DNA of 64,000 nucleotides from an uncultured Lachnospiraceae bacterium (GCA_947586255.1 CANPXP010000003.1:47369-111368); one strand, 5' to 3'; shown: positions 12,190 to 21,239, counted from the first letter of the stretch. Notes: a model not told the origin generated them from the sequence alone. Made by a program: numbers and translations.

Positions 12190-12510
12190 TCAGGCGTATG
12201 CGCCGGCGTACAGGATCACGCTGATCACGACAAGCGCCAGCACGTTCAGCGCTATGCCGAGATAACTGAACAGATAGAACTTGTCCCGCTCCGTCCTGGA
12301 GAGCAGTCCGAGCGCGATTCCCACAAACGCAAAAATCATCACCAGCAGCGCCGCCGCCCCGTACTGGCGCGGAATATCGCCCGCCCGAAGATAGCTCATG
12401 ACAATCGCGTAGAGCAGCGTCGCCAGCGAGATCACCCCCAGGATTGCGGACATGATCCCCTTCTGTGAATGTTCCCTGTTCGTGAACATATAGCTGTTTT
12501 TTTTCGCCAT
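12190..12510 (-). CDS. Small three-helix membrane protein
   Basis: 106 residues starting MAKKNSYMFTNREHSQKG. Three hydrophobic segments (about 19-40, 50-70 and 80-103) separated by short charged loops. This architecture matches small uncharacterised membrane proteins common in Clostridia (DUF6142-like by memory, not verified). GGGGAACGG lies before the ATG; an in-frame TTG five codons upstream is a weaker choice. It lies between the 50-residue membrane peptide and the aminopeptidase, in the same direction. Function unknown. Confidence 0.7.
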   Translation of the reverse strand: MAKKNSYMFTNREHSQKGIMSAILGVISLATLLYAIVMSYLRAGDIPRQYGAAALLVMIFAFVGIALGLLSRTERDKFYLFSYLGIALNVLALVVISVILYAGAYA

Positions 12511-12584
12511 AACCGTTCCCCGCAAACGTTTGAAATGGGTATCTTCGCCTCTCCGAAAACACCCATTCGTCTTTAGTCTTCCGT

Positions 12585-12737
12585 CTAAAATAAAATCTTG
12601 CTTCTTCCCGCCAGCAGCTTGGCGCCGCCGATCAAGAGCAGTATGCCGCTCGCCACACCGACCACCAGAACGACCGTGCCGACCGCGATGCTCAGCGCGC
12701 CCGTGCCGCCCATCGTCTTATAAGTTTTCTCTTCCAT
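12585..12737 (-). CDS. Small single-helix membrane peptide, 50 residues
   Basis: A short frame easily missed by length filters. It begins MEEKTYKTMGGTGALSIAVG, continues with a strongly hydrophobic segment (about 13-42, rich in Val/Leu/Gly) and ends in a basic tail (AGRSKILF). Before the ATG is GGGAAAGGAAACGAAAT, which supplies a GGAAAGGAAA-type ribosome site. It sits about 50 bases after pyrE and 75 before the three-helix membrane gene. Its composition and placement look genuine; function is unknown. Confidence 0.65.
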   Translation of the reverse strand: MEEKTYKTMGGTGALSIAVGTVVLVVGVASGILLLIGGAKLLAGRSKILF

Positions 12738-12787
12738 ATTTCGTTTCCTTTCCCTTCTATGTTGTCGCTTCGCCGATCCGCGCCGCC

Positions 12788-13465
12788 CTACTTCGCACCG
12801 TACTGTTCATAGTATGCGTCGATCGCCGCCTTTAATGTGTCGTCGATATAGACTGTCCCCTGATAAGGTCTGTTGTACAGGCACTCCACAACCTCCGCCA
12901 TCGTCACGATCGCGCCCGTCTCAAAGCCGTACTTTTCCCGGATTTCCTCGAGCGCGCTCTTCTCGCTCTCCAGTCCGCGTTCCATCCTGTTCAGGGAGAC
13001 CATCAGCCCCTTGATCTCCACGTTCGCCTGACTCTTGAGAATCGGAAAAGTCTCCTCGATAGATTTGCCTGAAGTCGTCACATCCTCGATGATCACGACT
13101 CTGTCGCCGTCCTGCAGCTTGCTGCCGAGCAGGATGCCCGTATCTCCGTGATCCTTTACCTCCTTGCGGTTGGAGCAGTAGCGGATCTCTTTGCCGTACA
13201 GCTCGCTGATCGCCATCGTCGTCGCCACGGAGAGCGGAATCCCCTTATACGCCGGTCCGAACAATACGTCGAAGTCCAGCCCGTATCTGTCATGGATTGC
13301 CTTCGCGTAGTATTCTCCCAGCCGCTTCAGCTGCGCGCCCGTCACATAGGCGCCCGCGTTCATGAAAAAGGGAGATTTTCTGCCGCTCTTCAATGTGAAG
13401 TCGCCGAACTTCAATACCCGGCTGTCCACCATAAACTCGATAAATTCCCGCTTATACTGTTCCAT
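12788..13465 (-). CDS. pyrE: Orotate phosphoribosyltransferase
   Basis: Makes OMP from orotate and PRPP, pyrimidine step 5. 225 residues. The PRPP-binding loop VVIIEDVTTSGKS (about 122-134), the phosphate loop region FGPAYKGIPLSVATTMA and the catalytic NRKEVKDHG loop are intact. Start taken at MEQYKREF (13465), with AGGAGGAG upstream. It follows pyrF by about 70 bases. Confidence 0.97.
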   Translation of the reverse strand: MEQYKREFIEFMVDSRVLKFGDFTLKSGRKSPFFMNAGAYVTGAQLKRLGEYYAKAIHDRYGLDFDVLFGPAYKGIPLSVATTMAISELYGKEIRYCSNRKEVKDHGDTGILLGSKLQDGDRVVIIEDVTTSGKSIEETFPILKSQANVEIKGLMVSLNRMERGLESEKSALEEIREKYGFETGAIVTMAEVVECLYNRPYQGTVYIDDTLKAAIDAYYEQYGAK

Positions 13466-13535
13466 CGCAATCTCCTCCTGACTCCCTGCGCCGCCATCCA
13501 TTTATTTTCCGCTCATGCGTTTTGGCCGGCACAGG

Positions 13536-14480
13536 CTATCCCCTCGCCGCCAGCGCCTGCGCGATATCCTCCTTCATGGCGAGCACCGCCGCTCTGGACG
13601 CGTCCGCGAAATTCTCCTCGCCGTACTTCGCGTACTGCTCCTGCTGGTACGCCGCGATGATTCCTCTGGAGGAATTGATGATCGCCCCCAGCCCGTCCTC
13701 GTTGAAGAAATGCACCAGATCCGCGCCCCTGCCGCCCTGCGCGCCATAGCCCGGCACGAGGATAAAGGTTTTCGGCATGATCGCCCGCAGAATCCTGCCC
13801 TGCTCCGGATAGGTCGCACCCACCACGGCGCCCACATTGCTGTAGGCTGTGCCCATGCACTCCTCACCCCAGGCGGCCACCTGCTCGCCCACGATCTCAT
13901 AGAGCGGCCTCTCCCTGCCGCCCTCTTCCCTCACAAGCCTGTCCTGAAACTCCCCGCTGCTGGGATTCGACGTCTTCACAAGCACGAAGATGCCCTTCCG
14001 CTCTTCCCGGCACACCTTGATAAAAGGCTTCACGCCGTCCGAGCCGAGATAGGGGTTCACCGTCACGAAGTCCTCGTCGAAGCCCCGGCACATCGTCCCG
14101 CCGACCTGCACCTGCCCCAGATGCCCCGTCGCGTAAGCCTCGGAGGTCGAGCCGATATCGCCGCGCTTCACATCGCCGATCACGATCAGCCCCTTTTCCT
14201 TACAGTATTCCACAGTCCTCTGAAAAGCGATCAGGCCCTCGACGCCGAACTGCTCGTACATGGCGATCTGCGGCTTCACCGCGGGAATCAGGTCGCACAC
14301 CGCGTCCACGATCGCCTTGTTATACTGCCAGACCGCCTCCGCCGCGCCCTTCATCGTCTCCCCGTACTCCGCGAACGCCCTCTTGAGAAGGTGCCCGGGG
14401 ATGAGTTTCATCGTCGGGTCCAGCCCCACTACGATCGGCGCCTGTGTCTTCCGAATCTTCTCTGTCAGTCTGTCTATCAT
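13536..14480 (-). CDS. pyrF: Orotidine 5'-phosphate decarboxylase, group 2
   Basis: Decarboxylates OMP to UMP, the last step of UMP synthesis. 314 residues, the longer group 2 type. VVGLDPT near the start, DVKRGDIGSTSEAYA (catalytic Asp/Lys, about 95-109) and VPGYGAQGG are present. Start at MIDRLTEK (14480), preceded by GGAAGGAAAAGAG and overlapping the stop of the Nudix-like gene in ATGA. pyrF and pyrE are thus driven from the promoter upstream of that gene. Confidence 0.96.
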   Translation of the reverse strand: MIDRLTEKIRKTQAPIVVGLDPTMKLIPGHLLKRAFAEYGETMKGAAEAVWQYNKAIVDAVCDLIPAVKPQIAMYEQFGVEGLIAFQRTVEYCKEKGLIVIGDVKRGDIGSTSEAYATGHLGQVQVGGTMCRGFDEDFVTVNPYLGSDGVKPFIKVCREERKGIFVLVKTSNPSSGEFQDRLVREEGGRERPLYEIVGEQVAAWGEECMGTAYSNVGAVVGATYPEQGRILRAIMPKTFILVPGYGAQGGRGADLVHFFNEDGLGAIINSSRGIIAAYQQEQYAKYGEENFADASRAAVLAMKEDIAQALAARG

Positions 14481-14881
14481 AACTCTTTTCCTTCCAGATC
14501 TTTCAATACATACTGGTTCTCTATATAATAGGAGAATTCGTCCCTGGACACCCAGATCCACTCGCCGTAATCCTCCGGGAGCACGATATTGTCCTCGTCC
14601 TCCTCCTTGATGGAGCACAGATAGGCGATGCCTACGCAGTGGGTATCCCCCAGCATGTTCGACCAGGTATACACGATTCTGTCGATCGTTCCCTCTACGG
14701 ACAGAAGCTCCCTGATCGCGCGGCGCATCGTGTCATCCGGTGCCTCGCCGTGCTTCACCTCGGCGTCGATAAACTCCCAGACAAAGGGATCCGGAATACG
14801 GTCGTCCACCCATCTCTTGATCAAAAGATACTTGTCACCTTTCTTGATAATGCCCTTTACTCTGATAAAAGTACTCTCCAT
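14477..14881 (-). CDS. Nudix-fold protein with degenerate Nudix box
   Basis: 134 residues. The fold pattern of a Nudix hydrolase is recognisable: FIRVKGIIKKGDKYLLIKRW as strand-loop-strand, then a Nudix helix and a C-terminal YGEWIWVSRDEF. The box itself reads GEAPDDTMRRAIRELLSVEG; the REUxEExGU core has RE and G but Ser-Val in place of the two metal-binding Glu residues. Catalysis is therefore doubtful, and a binding or regulatory role is possible. It is the first gene before pyrF and pyrE and overlaps pyrF by 4 bases. Start set at MESTFIRV (14881) with GGAAAGG upstream. Confidence 0.7.
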   Translation of the reverse strand: MESTFIRVKGIIKKGDKYLLIKRWVDDRIPDPFVWEFIDAEVKHGEAPDDTMRRAIRELLSVEGTIDRIVYTWSNMLGDTHCVGIAYLCSIKEEDEDNIVLPEDYGEWIWVSRDEFSYYIENQYVLKDLEGKEL

Positions 14882-14918
14882 TCCGCCTTTCCATCCTCCT
14901 GAAAATATGTATAGCAAA

Positions 14919-14947
14919 ATAGTACCATCGGCTCATGCCCTTGTCAA
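14919..14947 (-). promoter_or_regulatory. Predicted promoter of the Nudix-like/pyrF/pyrE operon
   Basis: TTGACA (14942-14947) and TACTAT (14919-14924) on the minus strand with exactly 17 bases between them. It starts about 35 bases before the first gene and lies just after the stop of the TPR lipoprotein gene. There is no room for a long pyr attenuator or riboswitch between it and the start. Confidence 0.7.
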
Positions 14948-14949
14948 TC

Positions 14950-16029
14950 TCATCTCGTCCGCAGAAACTCGTACTCCCGTTTCGCGGCCTCGTCGTCCGG
15001 ATAGGACTGCAGATAGCTGCTCATGAGCGCCGCCGCGGTCTTGTAATCCCGCATGTACTCGTAGGTGACGACCTCGTTGAACTTGAGCGTCTGCATCATG
15101 TCGTTGTCCTCGACGTTCATCGCCGCCTGAAAAGCGCTGAGCGCCTCCTCGTACTCCCCCATCTTCATCCTGCACAGGCCGAGCTGATTGTAGATCTCCG
15201 CCTTGGTCTGGTCATTCTGCGTGTAGTCCGCATAGATTCCCGAGGCATAATTGTAATCTCCCAGCGCCTCGTAGGTCCTGCCCAGATACAGGGCCGCGCC
15301 GTAGTCCGTCGCGGGCTTCAGCCGCGTCAGATAATCGCGGGCATTCTCGTAATCTCCCATATAGTAACAAATCCGTCCCATATCGTAGTCCGATATGGAC
15401 TTCTCATTCTCCGTCAATGCATTCTGCAGATAGACCAGTCCCGCGTCCTTGTACCCGTACTTCTCAAGCGCCATATAGATGCGTATCATCTGGTCATAGT
15501 CCCTGCTGTCCAGCGCCACCGCCTGCCCGAAATCCGTCTGCGCCTCCTCGAAGCTGCCGCTCGACAGCTTCACCAGCCCGCGCAGATAGTAGGCGTTCTT
15601 CTCCCGCGGCCGAAGCGCCAGGATCGCGTCGTAGGCGCCTATGGCGTCCTGGGGCCTTCCCGCCTTGTAGTAGGCCGTCGCCAGATAATAGTTGATGTCA
15701 AAATCAATGTCCTGCACACCGCTGCCGCCGGCCCGAAGCGCCGCCTCCAGCCAGGAGGCCGCCTCCTCGTACTTCGTCTGTCCCAGACAGGCGATTCCCA
15801 TGCCGCGACAGAGAAGCTGTTCGTTCTCCCCAGCCTCCTGCGCTTTCTGAAAACAGTCCAGCGCCTCCTCATACTCCAGCGCCGCAACCGCCTCCATACC
15901 CTGCTTCGTGTAGTTTGGCGTCTCTTCTCCGCAGCCGCCGAGTAACGCGGCAGCGGTCATCAGCGCTGCCGCCGTCCGCAGTCCGAAACCGCCCCTGTGG
16001 AGTTCACCTTTTTTCTCTCTCTTCGTCAT
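14950..16029 (-). CDS. TPR-repeat lipoprotein
   Basis: 359 residues. Basic N-terminus, hydrophobic stretch and lipobox ALLGGC with the lipidated Cys at residue 33, so it is anchored outside the membrane. The rest is a string of tetratricopeptide repeats (for example YEEALDCFQKAQEAGEN and YEEALSAFQAAMNVEDN), about eight units. TPR proteins of this kind scaffold cell-envelope complexes. Start at MTKREKK (16029), preceded by GGGAAGAGAT. No partner can be named from the neighbours. Confidence 0.88.
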   Translation of the reverse strand: MTKREKKGELHRGGFGLRTAAALMTAAALLGGCGEETPNYTKQGMEAVAALEYEEALDCFQKAQEAGENEQLLCRGMGIACLGQTKYEEAASWLEAALRAGGSGVQDIDFDINYYLATAYYKAGRPQDAIGAYDAILALRPREKNAYYLRGLVKLSSGSFEEAQTDFGQAVALDSRDYDQMIRIYMALEKYGYKDAGLVYLQNALTENEKSISDYDMGRICYYMGDYENARDYLTRLKPATDYGAALYLGRTYEALGDYNYASGIYADYTQNDQTKAEIYNQLGLCRMKMGEYEEALSAFQAAMNVEDNDMMQTLKFNEVVTYEYMRDYKTAAALMSSYLQSYPDDEAAKREYEFLRTR

Positions 16030-16165
16030 ATTCCGATCTCTTCCCCGGTCTGCTCTCCTGCGATCTGCCTCTTCGCCGGGCACGGGGCGTCGCAGGCATC
16101 TGTGCCCGCCGGGAATCCTCTCACTGATAATAGTACCACATCGCGCGCCCGATTCCAAGCGCGGC

Positions 16166-16906
16166 TTAGAACAGATTACCGCAGATGAGATCCTTCAGGA
16201 TACCAAAAGCCTCCCTGGTCATGTTGTTTGGCAGATACAGCGGACTGGAAGGCGCCGCGATCCCGCAGACATTTTTCATGCCCGCCGCTCTGGCCAGGCG
16301 CACGCCGCGAAAGACATGGAAGTTGTTCGTCACGATACCCACGGCGGCGTCCCTGTCCCCGATCAGTTCCATGCTGTACGCGATATTTTCTGACGTATCC
16401 CGCGATCTGTCCTCCAGAGTCAGCCGTTCTGGTGCGATTCCGCGCTCAGTCAGATAGCGGTACATTCCCTCCGCCTCGCTGCAGGGCTCGTTGCCGCCCT
16501 GCCCGCCCGACAGGATGCAGAACGTGTCCGGATTCTCCGTCAGATAATCGCAAGCGGCGTCCAGCCGATACCGCAGCACCACGCTGGGCCCTGACTCCCG
16601 CATCTGCGCTCCCAGCACGATGATGCAGTCCAGACCGGGCCGGCCTTTTTGCCCGAAGCCGCTGAGCACCAACCCTTCCAACACAATAAAGGCCGCCGCG
16701 CAAAGCAGCGCTGCCACAGCCAGAACCCGCCCGGCCACGGCCGGCATTCTCTGCCACGCCGCCCGGTGCGTAAGAAGCGCAAGCACCGCAAAGAAGAGGC
16801 CGCCAAGCCACCAGATCAGATAGAACCGGCTGCCCGACCCGGCCATAAACACGATGACGCCGTAGAGGAAAGAAAACAGCGCCAGCGCGCATAAGATAAC
16901 CGTCAT
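16166..16906 (-). CDS. YdcF/ElyC-family (DUF218) membrane protein
   Basis: 246 residues. Three or four membrane helices in the first 85 residues, then a DUF218 domain beginning LDCIIVLGAQMRESGPS with FCILSGGQGGNEPCSEAEGM and LEDRSRDTSENI, the conserved family motifs. YdcF and its relatives (SanA, ElyC) are linked to envelope and peptidoglycan precursor homeostasis. The start is uncertain: ATG at 16906 (GGGGTG 9 bases upstream) or GTG at 16918. Any start further upstream would fall inside the terminator hairpin of the preceding gene. Confidence 0.87.
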   Translation of the reverse strand: MTVILCALALFSFLYGVIVFMAGSGSRFYLIWWLGGLFFAVLALLTHRAAWQRMPAVAGRVLAVAALLCAAAFIVLEGLVLSGFGQKGRPGLDCIIVLGAQMRESGPSVVLRYRLDAACDYLTENPDTFCILSGGQGGNEPCSEAEGMYRYLTERGIAPERLTLEDRSRDTSENIAYSMELIGDRDAAVGIVTNNFHVFRGVRLARAAGMKNVCGIAAPSSPLYLPNNMTREAFGILKDLICGNLF

Positions 16907-16940
16907 TTTCTGATTCACCCCGCCACCGTCCGCCTTCCCC

Positions 16941-16976
16941 GTAAAACAAGAGAGCCCGCCTGCCGACCGGCTCTCT
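16941..16976 (-). terminator. Intrinsic terminator after the HPt gene
   Basis: Perfect 8-bp stem AGAGAGCC/GGCTCTCT (arms 16949-16956 and 16969-16976), followed on the minus strand by TGTTTTAC. It ends the HPt transcript about 25 bases after its stop. Confidence 0.75.
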
Positions 16977-17000
16977 CCAACCATTCTCTCTTCGCCGCTC

Positions 17001-17348
17001 CTACAGCGAGCGGATTACTCCGACAGTCTGCTCATATGCCTGATCCGCCTTTCCCATGAGGTCCCTGATCCTGCCCTCATCATACGGTTCATGGCGCAGT
17101 TCCTCTGTCAGCGGCGCGACATGTTCCAGGATACCGCCCAGGCCGAGGTTGCCGCACAGCCCTTTGACCGTATGCGCATGGTTAAACGCCGTCTTCCAGT
17201 CGCCGTCCGCCACCGACTGCTTCAGTCCGTCATAATTCTTATCGTCCAAAAATTTTTTCAGCATGCGCAGATAGAAGTCCTCCTTGCCCATAAAGCGCTT
17301 GAGCACCTCGTCGTATTCCACGCCGATTGCCGCCAGTTCCTCTCTCAT
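17001..17348 (-). CDS. Stand-alone HPt phosphotransfer protein
   Basis: 115 residues forming a single histidine phosphotransfer domain. The motif AHTVKGLCGNLG places the phospho-accepting histidine at residue 59. Such proteins relay phosphate between a hybrid sensor kinase and a response regulator in the cytoplasm. No kinase or regulator is adjacent, so partners must be elsewhere. It has its own promoter and terminator (monocistronic). AGGGAGAAC precedes the ATG. Confidence 0.92.
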   Translation of the reverse strand: MREELAAIGVEYDEVLKRFMGKEDFYLRMLKKFLDDKNYDGLKQSVADGDWKTAFNHAHTVKGLCGNLGLGGILEHVAPLTEELRHEPYDEGRIRDLMGKADQAYEQTVGVIRSL

Positions 17349-17401
17349 CGATGTTCTCCCTCTGTTCCGGGTCTTATATCCTTTTTCCCGTTCCTCTCAT
17401 C

Positions 17402-17430
17402 ATCATACCGCAAAAAGCACTGCCTTTCAA
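17402..17430 (-). promoter_or_regulatory. Predicted promoter of the HPt gene
   Basis: TTGAAA (17425-17430) and TATGAT (17402-17407) on the minus strand, 17 bases apart, about 55 bases before the ATG. Confidence 0.7.
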
Positions 17431-17463
17431 TGTCAATTTTGTGAAATGTCCGCGAACCTGCCT

Positions 17464-18999
17464 TCAGTAATTTTCAATCTTCTCTATGATATCCTGATAG
17501 CTGCAAAGACTGTAGAAGGGATTCGTGGCGCGCTCTTCATCATAGACGGCGGCAAGCTGCCTTTTGTATTCCTCGCGGGTAACAGGAACGTCGTTCCAGT
17601 AATAATATTCATAAATCGGCTCCCCGTCGGCGTCGAACTGTACGCTGCCGTTATCTTCGCCGCCGTTATCTTCGTAGCCGTATTCCCCCTGACCCTGCAC
17701 CACAAACTTTCCGTGTTCAAGGCTGTACACAATGTCACGGCAGACGCCCATATGTCCCATCCAATCCCTGAACAGATTCTCCCCTTCTATATAGGAAAAG
17801 CCATTGCTCTGAAGATACTCTGCCTGCACCTGACCTTCGGCATAAGTACAGAGCATGGCGCCGTACGCTCTCTGCCCCGACTCAATGTACAGTTCCGGAA
17901 CGGCGTCTCCATCGATATTGACAAGCTGATAACCGCCGCCTTCCTCCGCATATTCTGTCGCATGGATTTCTCTTAAATATTCCAGATAGGCATCCTTCCA
18001 GGTCGCTGCGGCGGCCGCCTCGGCCTCATCCGTCCCGTCTGTCCGGTAGTAGGCGTCATACAGGTCCCATACCTGATTCTCCGCCAGCGCCCGGTTCCAG
18101 ATCATGACGTCATCATAGGCGGCCGGGAACAACTCGTCCCAGCAGTTAATTCCCAGATAGATTTCCGGCTCGCCGGAGTTCAGTACGTCCCTGGCCACAT
18201 CGCCCTCACCCACCTTCACGCCGGACACATACAGCGTGCCGTACACACTGTCGGGCCGGCTGCCGGTTCTCGTGCCGTCCACCGTGAACACAATATGGTA
18301 CCAGGCGCCCGTCTGCATGGTGTCGGCCATCTCGTCCGGCCGGATCTCGAAACTGACGTCATCTCTCGCCTGTTCGGAACTCAAGATCGGTGCGACCGAA
18401 GTCCCATCGGTCTTCTGTCCTATCCACAGTCTGCACCGTTTCTCGGGATCGAACAGATCACAGCCGATATGGATAAAAGGCGACCAGTCACACAATTCGT
18501 CCGTCCTGATCCAGAACGCCGCCGAATAGGATTCCCCGAGCCTGCCGATGCCGTCGAGCCGCAGACCGTATGTGCCGTCCAGATACAGGGCATTCCCGTC
18601 AATTCCCTCCACATACTGCAGCGCGACGTCCGCATCCTCCGGCGTCTGCTCGACGCTGCTTCTGACCACCGCCTGCGCGCTGTCCGTCGTCTCCTCCTCG
18701 AAGTCATAGGACCACACCGCCTTTGGAACACTGTCCAGCACCCTGCCGCACACCGTCGCGTTGGTATCCGAAACCGGCTCCGCCGCCTCCCCGTCCGCTG
18801 CCGTTGTCTTAAGCTTTTCTTCCGCTGTCCCCTGCAATTCTGTCTGCTCCGCCACAGTCTCTTCACCACGGCTTGCGACGAAGTGCAGGACCGCCGCGCA
18901 GCCCGCCAAAAGCAACGCGCACAGAAGCACAGCAGCCAACATCGTGATGTTTCTACTGCCTGACGTGCGAACCTGTTTTCCACCTTTGGTCCAAAAAAT
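17464..18999 (-). CDS. Membrane-anchored LamG-domain protein (possible ATT start)
   Basis: About 511 residues if started at the ATT at 18997-18999, or 492 from the ATG at 18942. A basic N-terminus and one hydrophobic helix (LAAVLLCALLLAGCAAVLHF; a lipobox-like LLAGC is also present) lead to an extracellular LamG/concanavalin-like domain (YLDGTYGLRL, WYHIVFTVDG, YLGINCWDE), then a helical module with VNIDGDAVPELYIESG, a calcium-loop-like block seen in Clostridial surface proteins. AGGAGG sits 9 bases before the ATT, while the ATG has no ribosome site. The ATT start supplies the positive residues expected before the membrane helix. Ligand unknown. Confidence 0.75.
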   Translation of the reverse strand: MFWTKGGKQVRTSGSRNITMLAAVLLCALLLAGCAAVLHFVASRGEETVAEQTELQGTAEEKLKTTAADGEAAEPVSDTNATVCGRVLDSVPKAVWSYDFEEETTDSAQAVVRSSVEQTPEDADVALQYVEGIDGNALYLDGTYGLRLDGIGRLGESYSAAFWIRTDELCDWSPFIHIGCDLFDPEKRCRLWIGQKTDGTSVAPILSSEQARDDVSFEIRPDEMADTMQTGAWYHIVFTVDGTRTGSRPDSVYGTLYVSGVKVGEGDVARDVLNSGEPEIYLGINCWDELFPAAYDDVMIWNRALAENQVWDLYDAYYRTDGTDEAEAAAAATWKDAYLEYLREIHATEYAEEGGGYQLVNIDGDAVPELYIESGQRAYGAMLCTYAEGQVQAEYLQSNGFSYIEGENLFRDWMGHMGVCRDIVYSLEHGKFVVQGQGEYGYEDNGGEDNGSVQFDADGEPIYEYYYWNDVPVTREEYKRQLAAVYDEERATNPFYSLCSYQDIIEKIENY

Positions 19000-19060
19000 G
19001 GTCGTTTTCCTCCTATGGCCTGTCAGCCCGACTCATTGCCCGCGCAAAATTTCTTCTCAA

Positions 19061-19089
19061 AGTGTACCTTTTCCCTGCGTTCCTGTCAA
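19061..19089 (-). promoter_or_regulatory. Predicted promoter of the LamG gene
   Basis: TTGACA (19084-19089) and TACACT (19061-19066) on the minus strand with 17 bases between. Near-consensus; about 60 bases before the AGGAGG. Confidence 0.75.
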
Positions 19090-19134
19090 CTTTTTTGAAA
19101 AATATCTGTTATCCGCCGTTAAAATATGATACGA

Positions 19135-19154
19135 TAACTAAAACGTTTTAGTTA
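19135..19154. promoter_or_regulatory. Perfect 20-bp palindrome, likely operator
   Basis: TAACTAAAACGTTTTAGTTA reads identically on both strands. It lies between the divergent LamG and chemoreceptor genes, just after TATGAT/TACGAT sequences that could be the chemoreceptor -10, and 21 bases before the chemoreceptor ATG. The position suggests a repressor site blocking transcription start or early elongation. Confidence 0.6.
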
Positions 19155-19175
19155 CAGACACAGGAGGTTCCAAAA

Positions 19176-21239
19176 ATGTCCAAAAAGCTCTCGTCCATAC
19201 AGACCAAAATCGCGCTGATTACCATACTGTTCGTCACGATCGCCGTGATTGCCGCGATCGTCGTGAATTTCAGTTCTCTCACGGGAATGGCGCGCGACAC
19301 GCTTATCAGTTACACCGAGGATTCTTTGACCGAAATAGTCAGCGCATACGGCCGCGGCATCGACGAATCCATCGAGAAGTACAACTCCACCATGACCTAT
19401 CTGGACAACTCCGAGAATTTCTATGTGTTCAGCGTCAATGAGGGCAACAAGTTCTCCAATGAAGTGCACGCCTCGCTGAACAAGTACCTGGAGTCCAACA
19501 ACACGCACGACAGCATCAGCTTCGTGGCGGGCAGCGCTGCGACGGTGCTCGCCAGCACGGACACCGCTCTCGAGGGAACATCCTATGCGGAGGAGCCCTT
19601 TGTACAATATATTATGGAAAATAATCTTCCGGCCCAGAGCGACGTCTTCTTCGACGAGGAGAGCGGGGAGCCGATGATCTCCATCGGTATGCCCCAGCAC
19701 AGCCACTTCGACGACACGACGCTCTCGGGCGTCCTCTTCACGAACGTCAAAGTCTCTCTCTTCGCGGACGCCCTCACCGGCATCAGCGTGTACGGCTCGG
19801 ATTCCAGCTACGCCTGTCTGTTGGACAGCAACGGCGTCTACATCTACCATCCCGACGAGAGCCTGATCGGCACCAAATCCAACAGCGCTATCACCGCCGA
19901 GCTGGTCAGCCAGATCGCCGAGGGCACCGCACCGGCCGTGCAGCTTACATCCGACGACGAGACCGATCAGTACATCGCCTACAACGTATCGTCTCTGAAT
20001 AACTGGATTCTCTGCCTGGTCGTAGATCAGGACGTCATCCTGAATCCGGTCAACAGTATGCGGCAGCGGGCCGTCGTCACCAGCGTCGCGATCTGCCTGA
20101 TCATCATCGCGATTTTCATGGTACTCGGCTTTATCTTTGCCGGAACGATCACGACTCCCATCAAAGTCGTGACCAAGGTCATCAGCAAAACCGCGGATCT
20201 GGACATCTCGCAGGACGACTCCTACCACTCGCTCTTACGGCACAAGGATGAGACGGGCGAGATGAGCCGCGCTGTGCAGAAGATGCGCCAGTCCTTCAGC
20301 CGTATGATGAAAAATATCTCCTCCACATCGGAGTGCATCAGCAAGAGCGCCGAGGAGCTGCACCGGATCGCCACCACGGTGAGCGACAACGCCAACAGCA
20401 ACTCTGCCACCGCCGAACAGCTGTCCGCCAGCATGGAGCAGACCGCCTTCAACACGCAGTCCATCAGCAGTGAAGTGCAGGAGATCGGGCAGAACACTTC
20501 TGACATCACCACGAAGGCGCAGGAGGGCGTCACGCTCTCCGAGGAGATCATGCACCGCGCCGAGAAGCTGAAGGCGGACACCGAGCAGGCAAGCAGCCGC
20601 ACCAAGAATATGTACGAGTCCGTCAAGAGCGCCTCCGAGATCGCCATCGAGCGTTCCAGAGCAGTGTCCAAGATCAACGAGCTCGCCAAGAATATCATGG
20701 ATATCGCCAGCCAGACTTCTCTGCTGTCCCTCAACGCCTCCATCGAGGCTGCCAGAGCCGGCGCACAGGGGCGCGGCTTCGCCGTCGTCGCCGACGAGAT
20801 CGGTAAGCTGGCCGAACAGTCCTCCCAGACGGTGAGCGGCATCACCCAGATCGTGACGGAGGTCAACGCCGCCGTCGGTCAGATGGAGGCCAGCCTGAAT
20901 TCCGCCCTGGAATTCCTGGATCAGACCGTGCTCGCGGACTACGAGAACTTTATGCACATCAGCGAGCAGTACACGGACGACGCCAGGTTTGTCAACCGCA
21001 CCATGTCGGATATCGACGTCTCGATCGACGAGTTGAACCGCACGATCTCCAAGATCACGGACGCTCTGGGGCAGATCAACGGCTCTATCGCCGAGACCTC
21101 CATCGGCGTCTCCAACGTGGTGGACAACAACACCAACTTTGTGGCGCTGGCGGAAGACACCTACAACATGGTCAACCAGACGATCGACTACGCGAACAGC
21201 CTGAAGGAGATCGTCAACAGCTTTACGCTGAGCCGTTGA
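19176..21239 (+). CDS. Methyl-accepting chemotaxis protein
   Basis: 687 residues. Membrane helix 1 at about 11-31, an extracellular dCache-like sensor (about 35-290, with the GIDESIEKY and [25 protein letters not shown] blocks typical of dCache), membrane helix 2 at about 297-320, a HAMP-like linker, and a cytoplasmic signalling domain whose tip reads [20 protein letters not shown] then [18 protein letters not shown] near 510-550. It signals to CheA/CheW. AGGAGG is 9 bases before the ATG. It is followed by the hemerythrin gene 46 bases downstream, probably in one transcript. Confidence 0.95.
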   Translation: MSKKLSSIQTKIALITILFVTIAVIAAIVVNFSSLTGMARDTLISYTEDSLTEIVSAYGRGIDESIEKYNSTMTYLDNSENFYVFSVNEGNKFSNEVHASLNKYLESNNTHDSISFVAGSAATVLASTDTALEGTSYAEEPFVQYIMENNLPAQSDVFFDEESGEPMISIGMPQHSHFDDTTLSGVLFTNVKVSLFADALTGISVYGSDSSYACLLDSNGVYIYHPDESLIGTKSNSAITAELVSQIAEGTAPAVQLTSDDETDQYIAYNVSSLNNWILCLVVDQDVILNPVNSMRQRAVVTSVAICLIIIAIFMVLGFIFAGTITTPIKVVTKVISKTADLDISQDDSYHSLLRHKDETGEMSRAVQKMRQSFSRMMKNISSTSECISKSAEELHRIATTVSDNANSNSATAEQLSASMEQTAFNTQSISSEVQEIGQNTSDITTKAQEGVTLSEEIMHRAEKLKADTEQASSRTKNMYESVKSASEIAIERSRAVSKINELAKNIMDIASQTSLLSLNASIEAARAGAQGRGFAVVADEIGKLAEQSSQTVSGITQIVTEVNAAVGQMEASLNSALEFLDQTVLADYENFMHISEQYTDDARFVNRTMSDIDVSIDELNRTISKITDALGQINGSIAETSIGVSNVVDNNTNFVALAEDTYNMVNQTIDYANSLKEIVNSFTLSR

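Noticed and set aside
14882..14947. Possible PyrR-type attenuator ahead of the pyr genes
   Set aside because: Only about 35 bases separate the promoter from the first start codon, too few for an attenuator.
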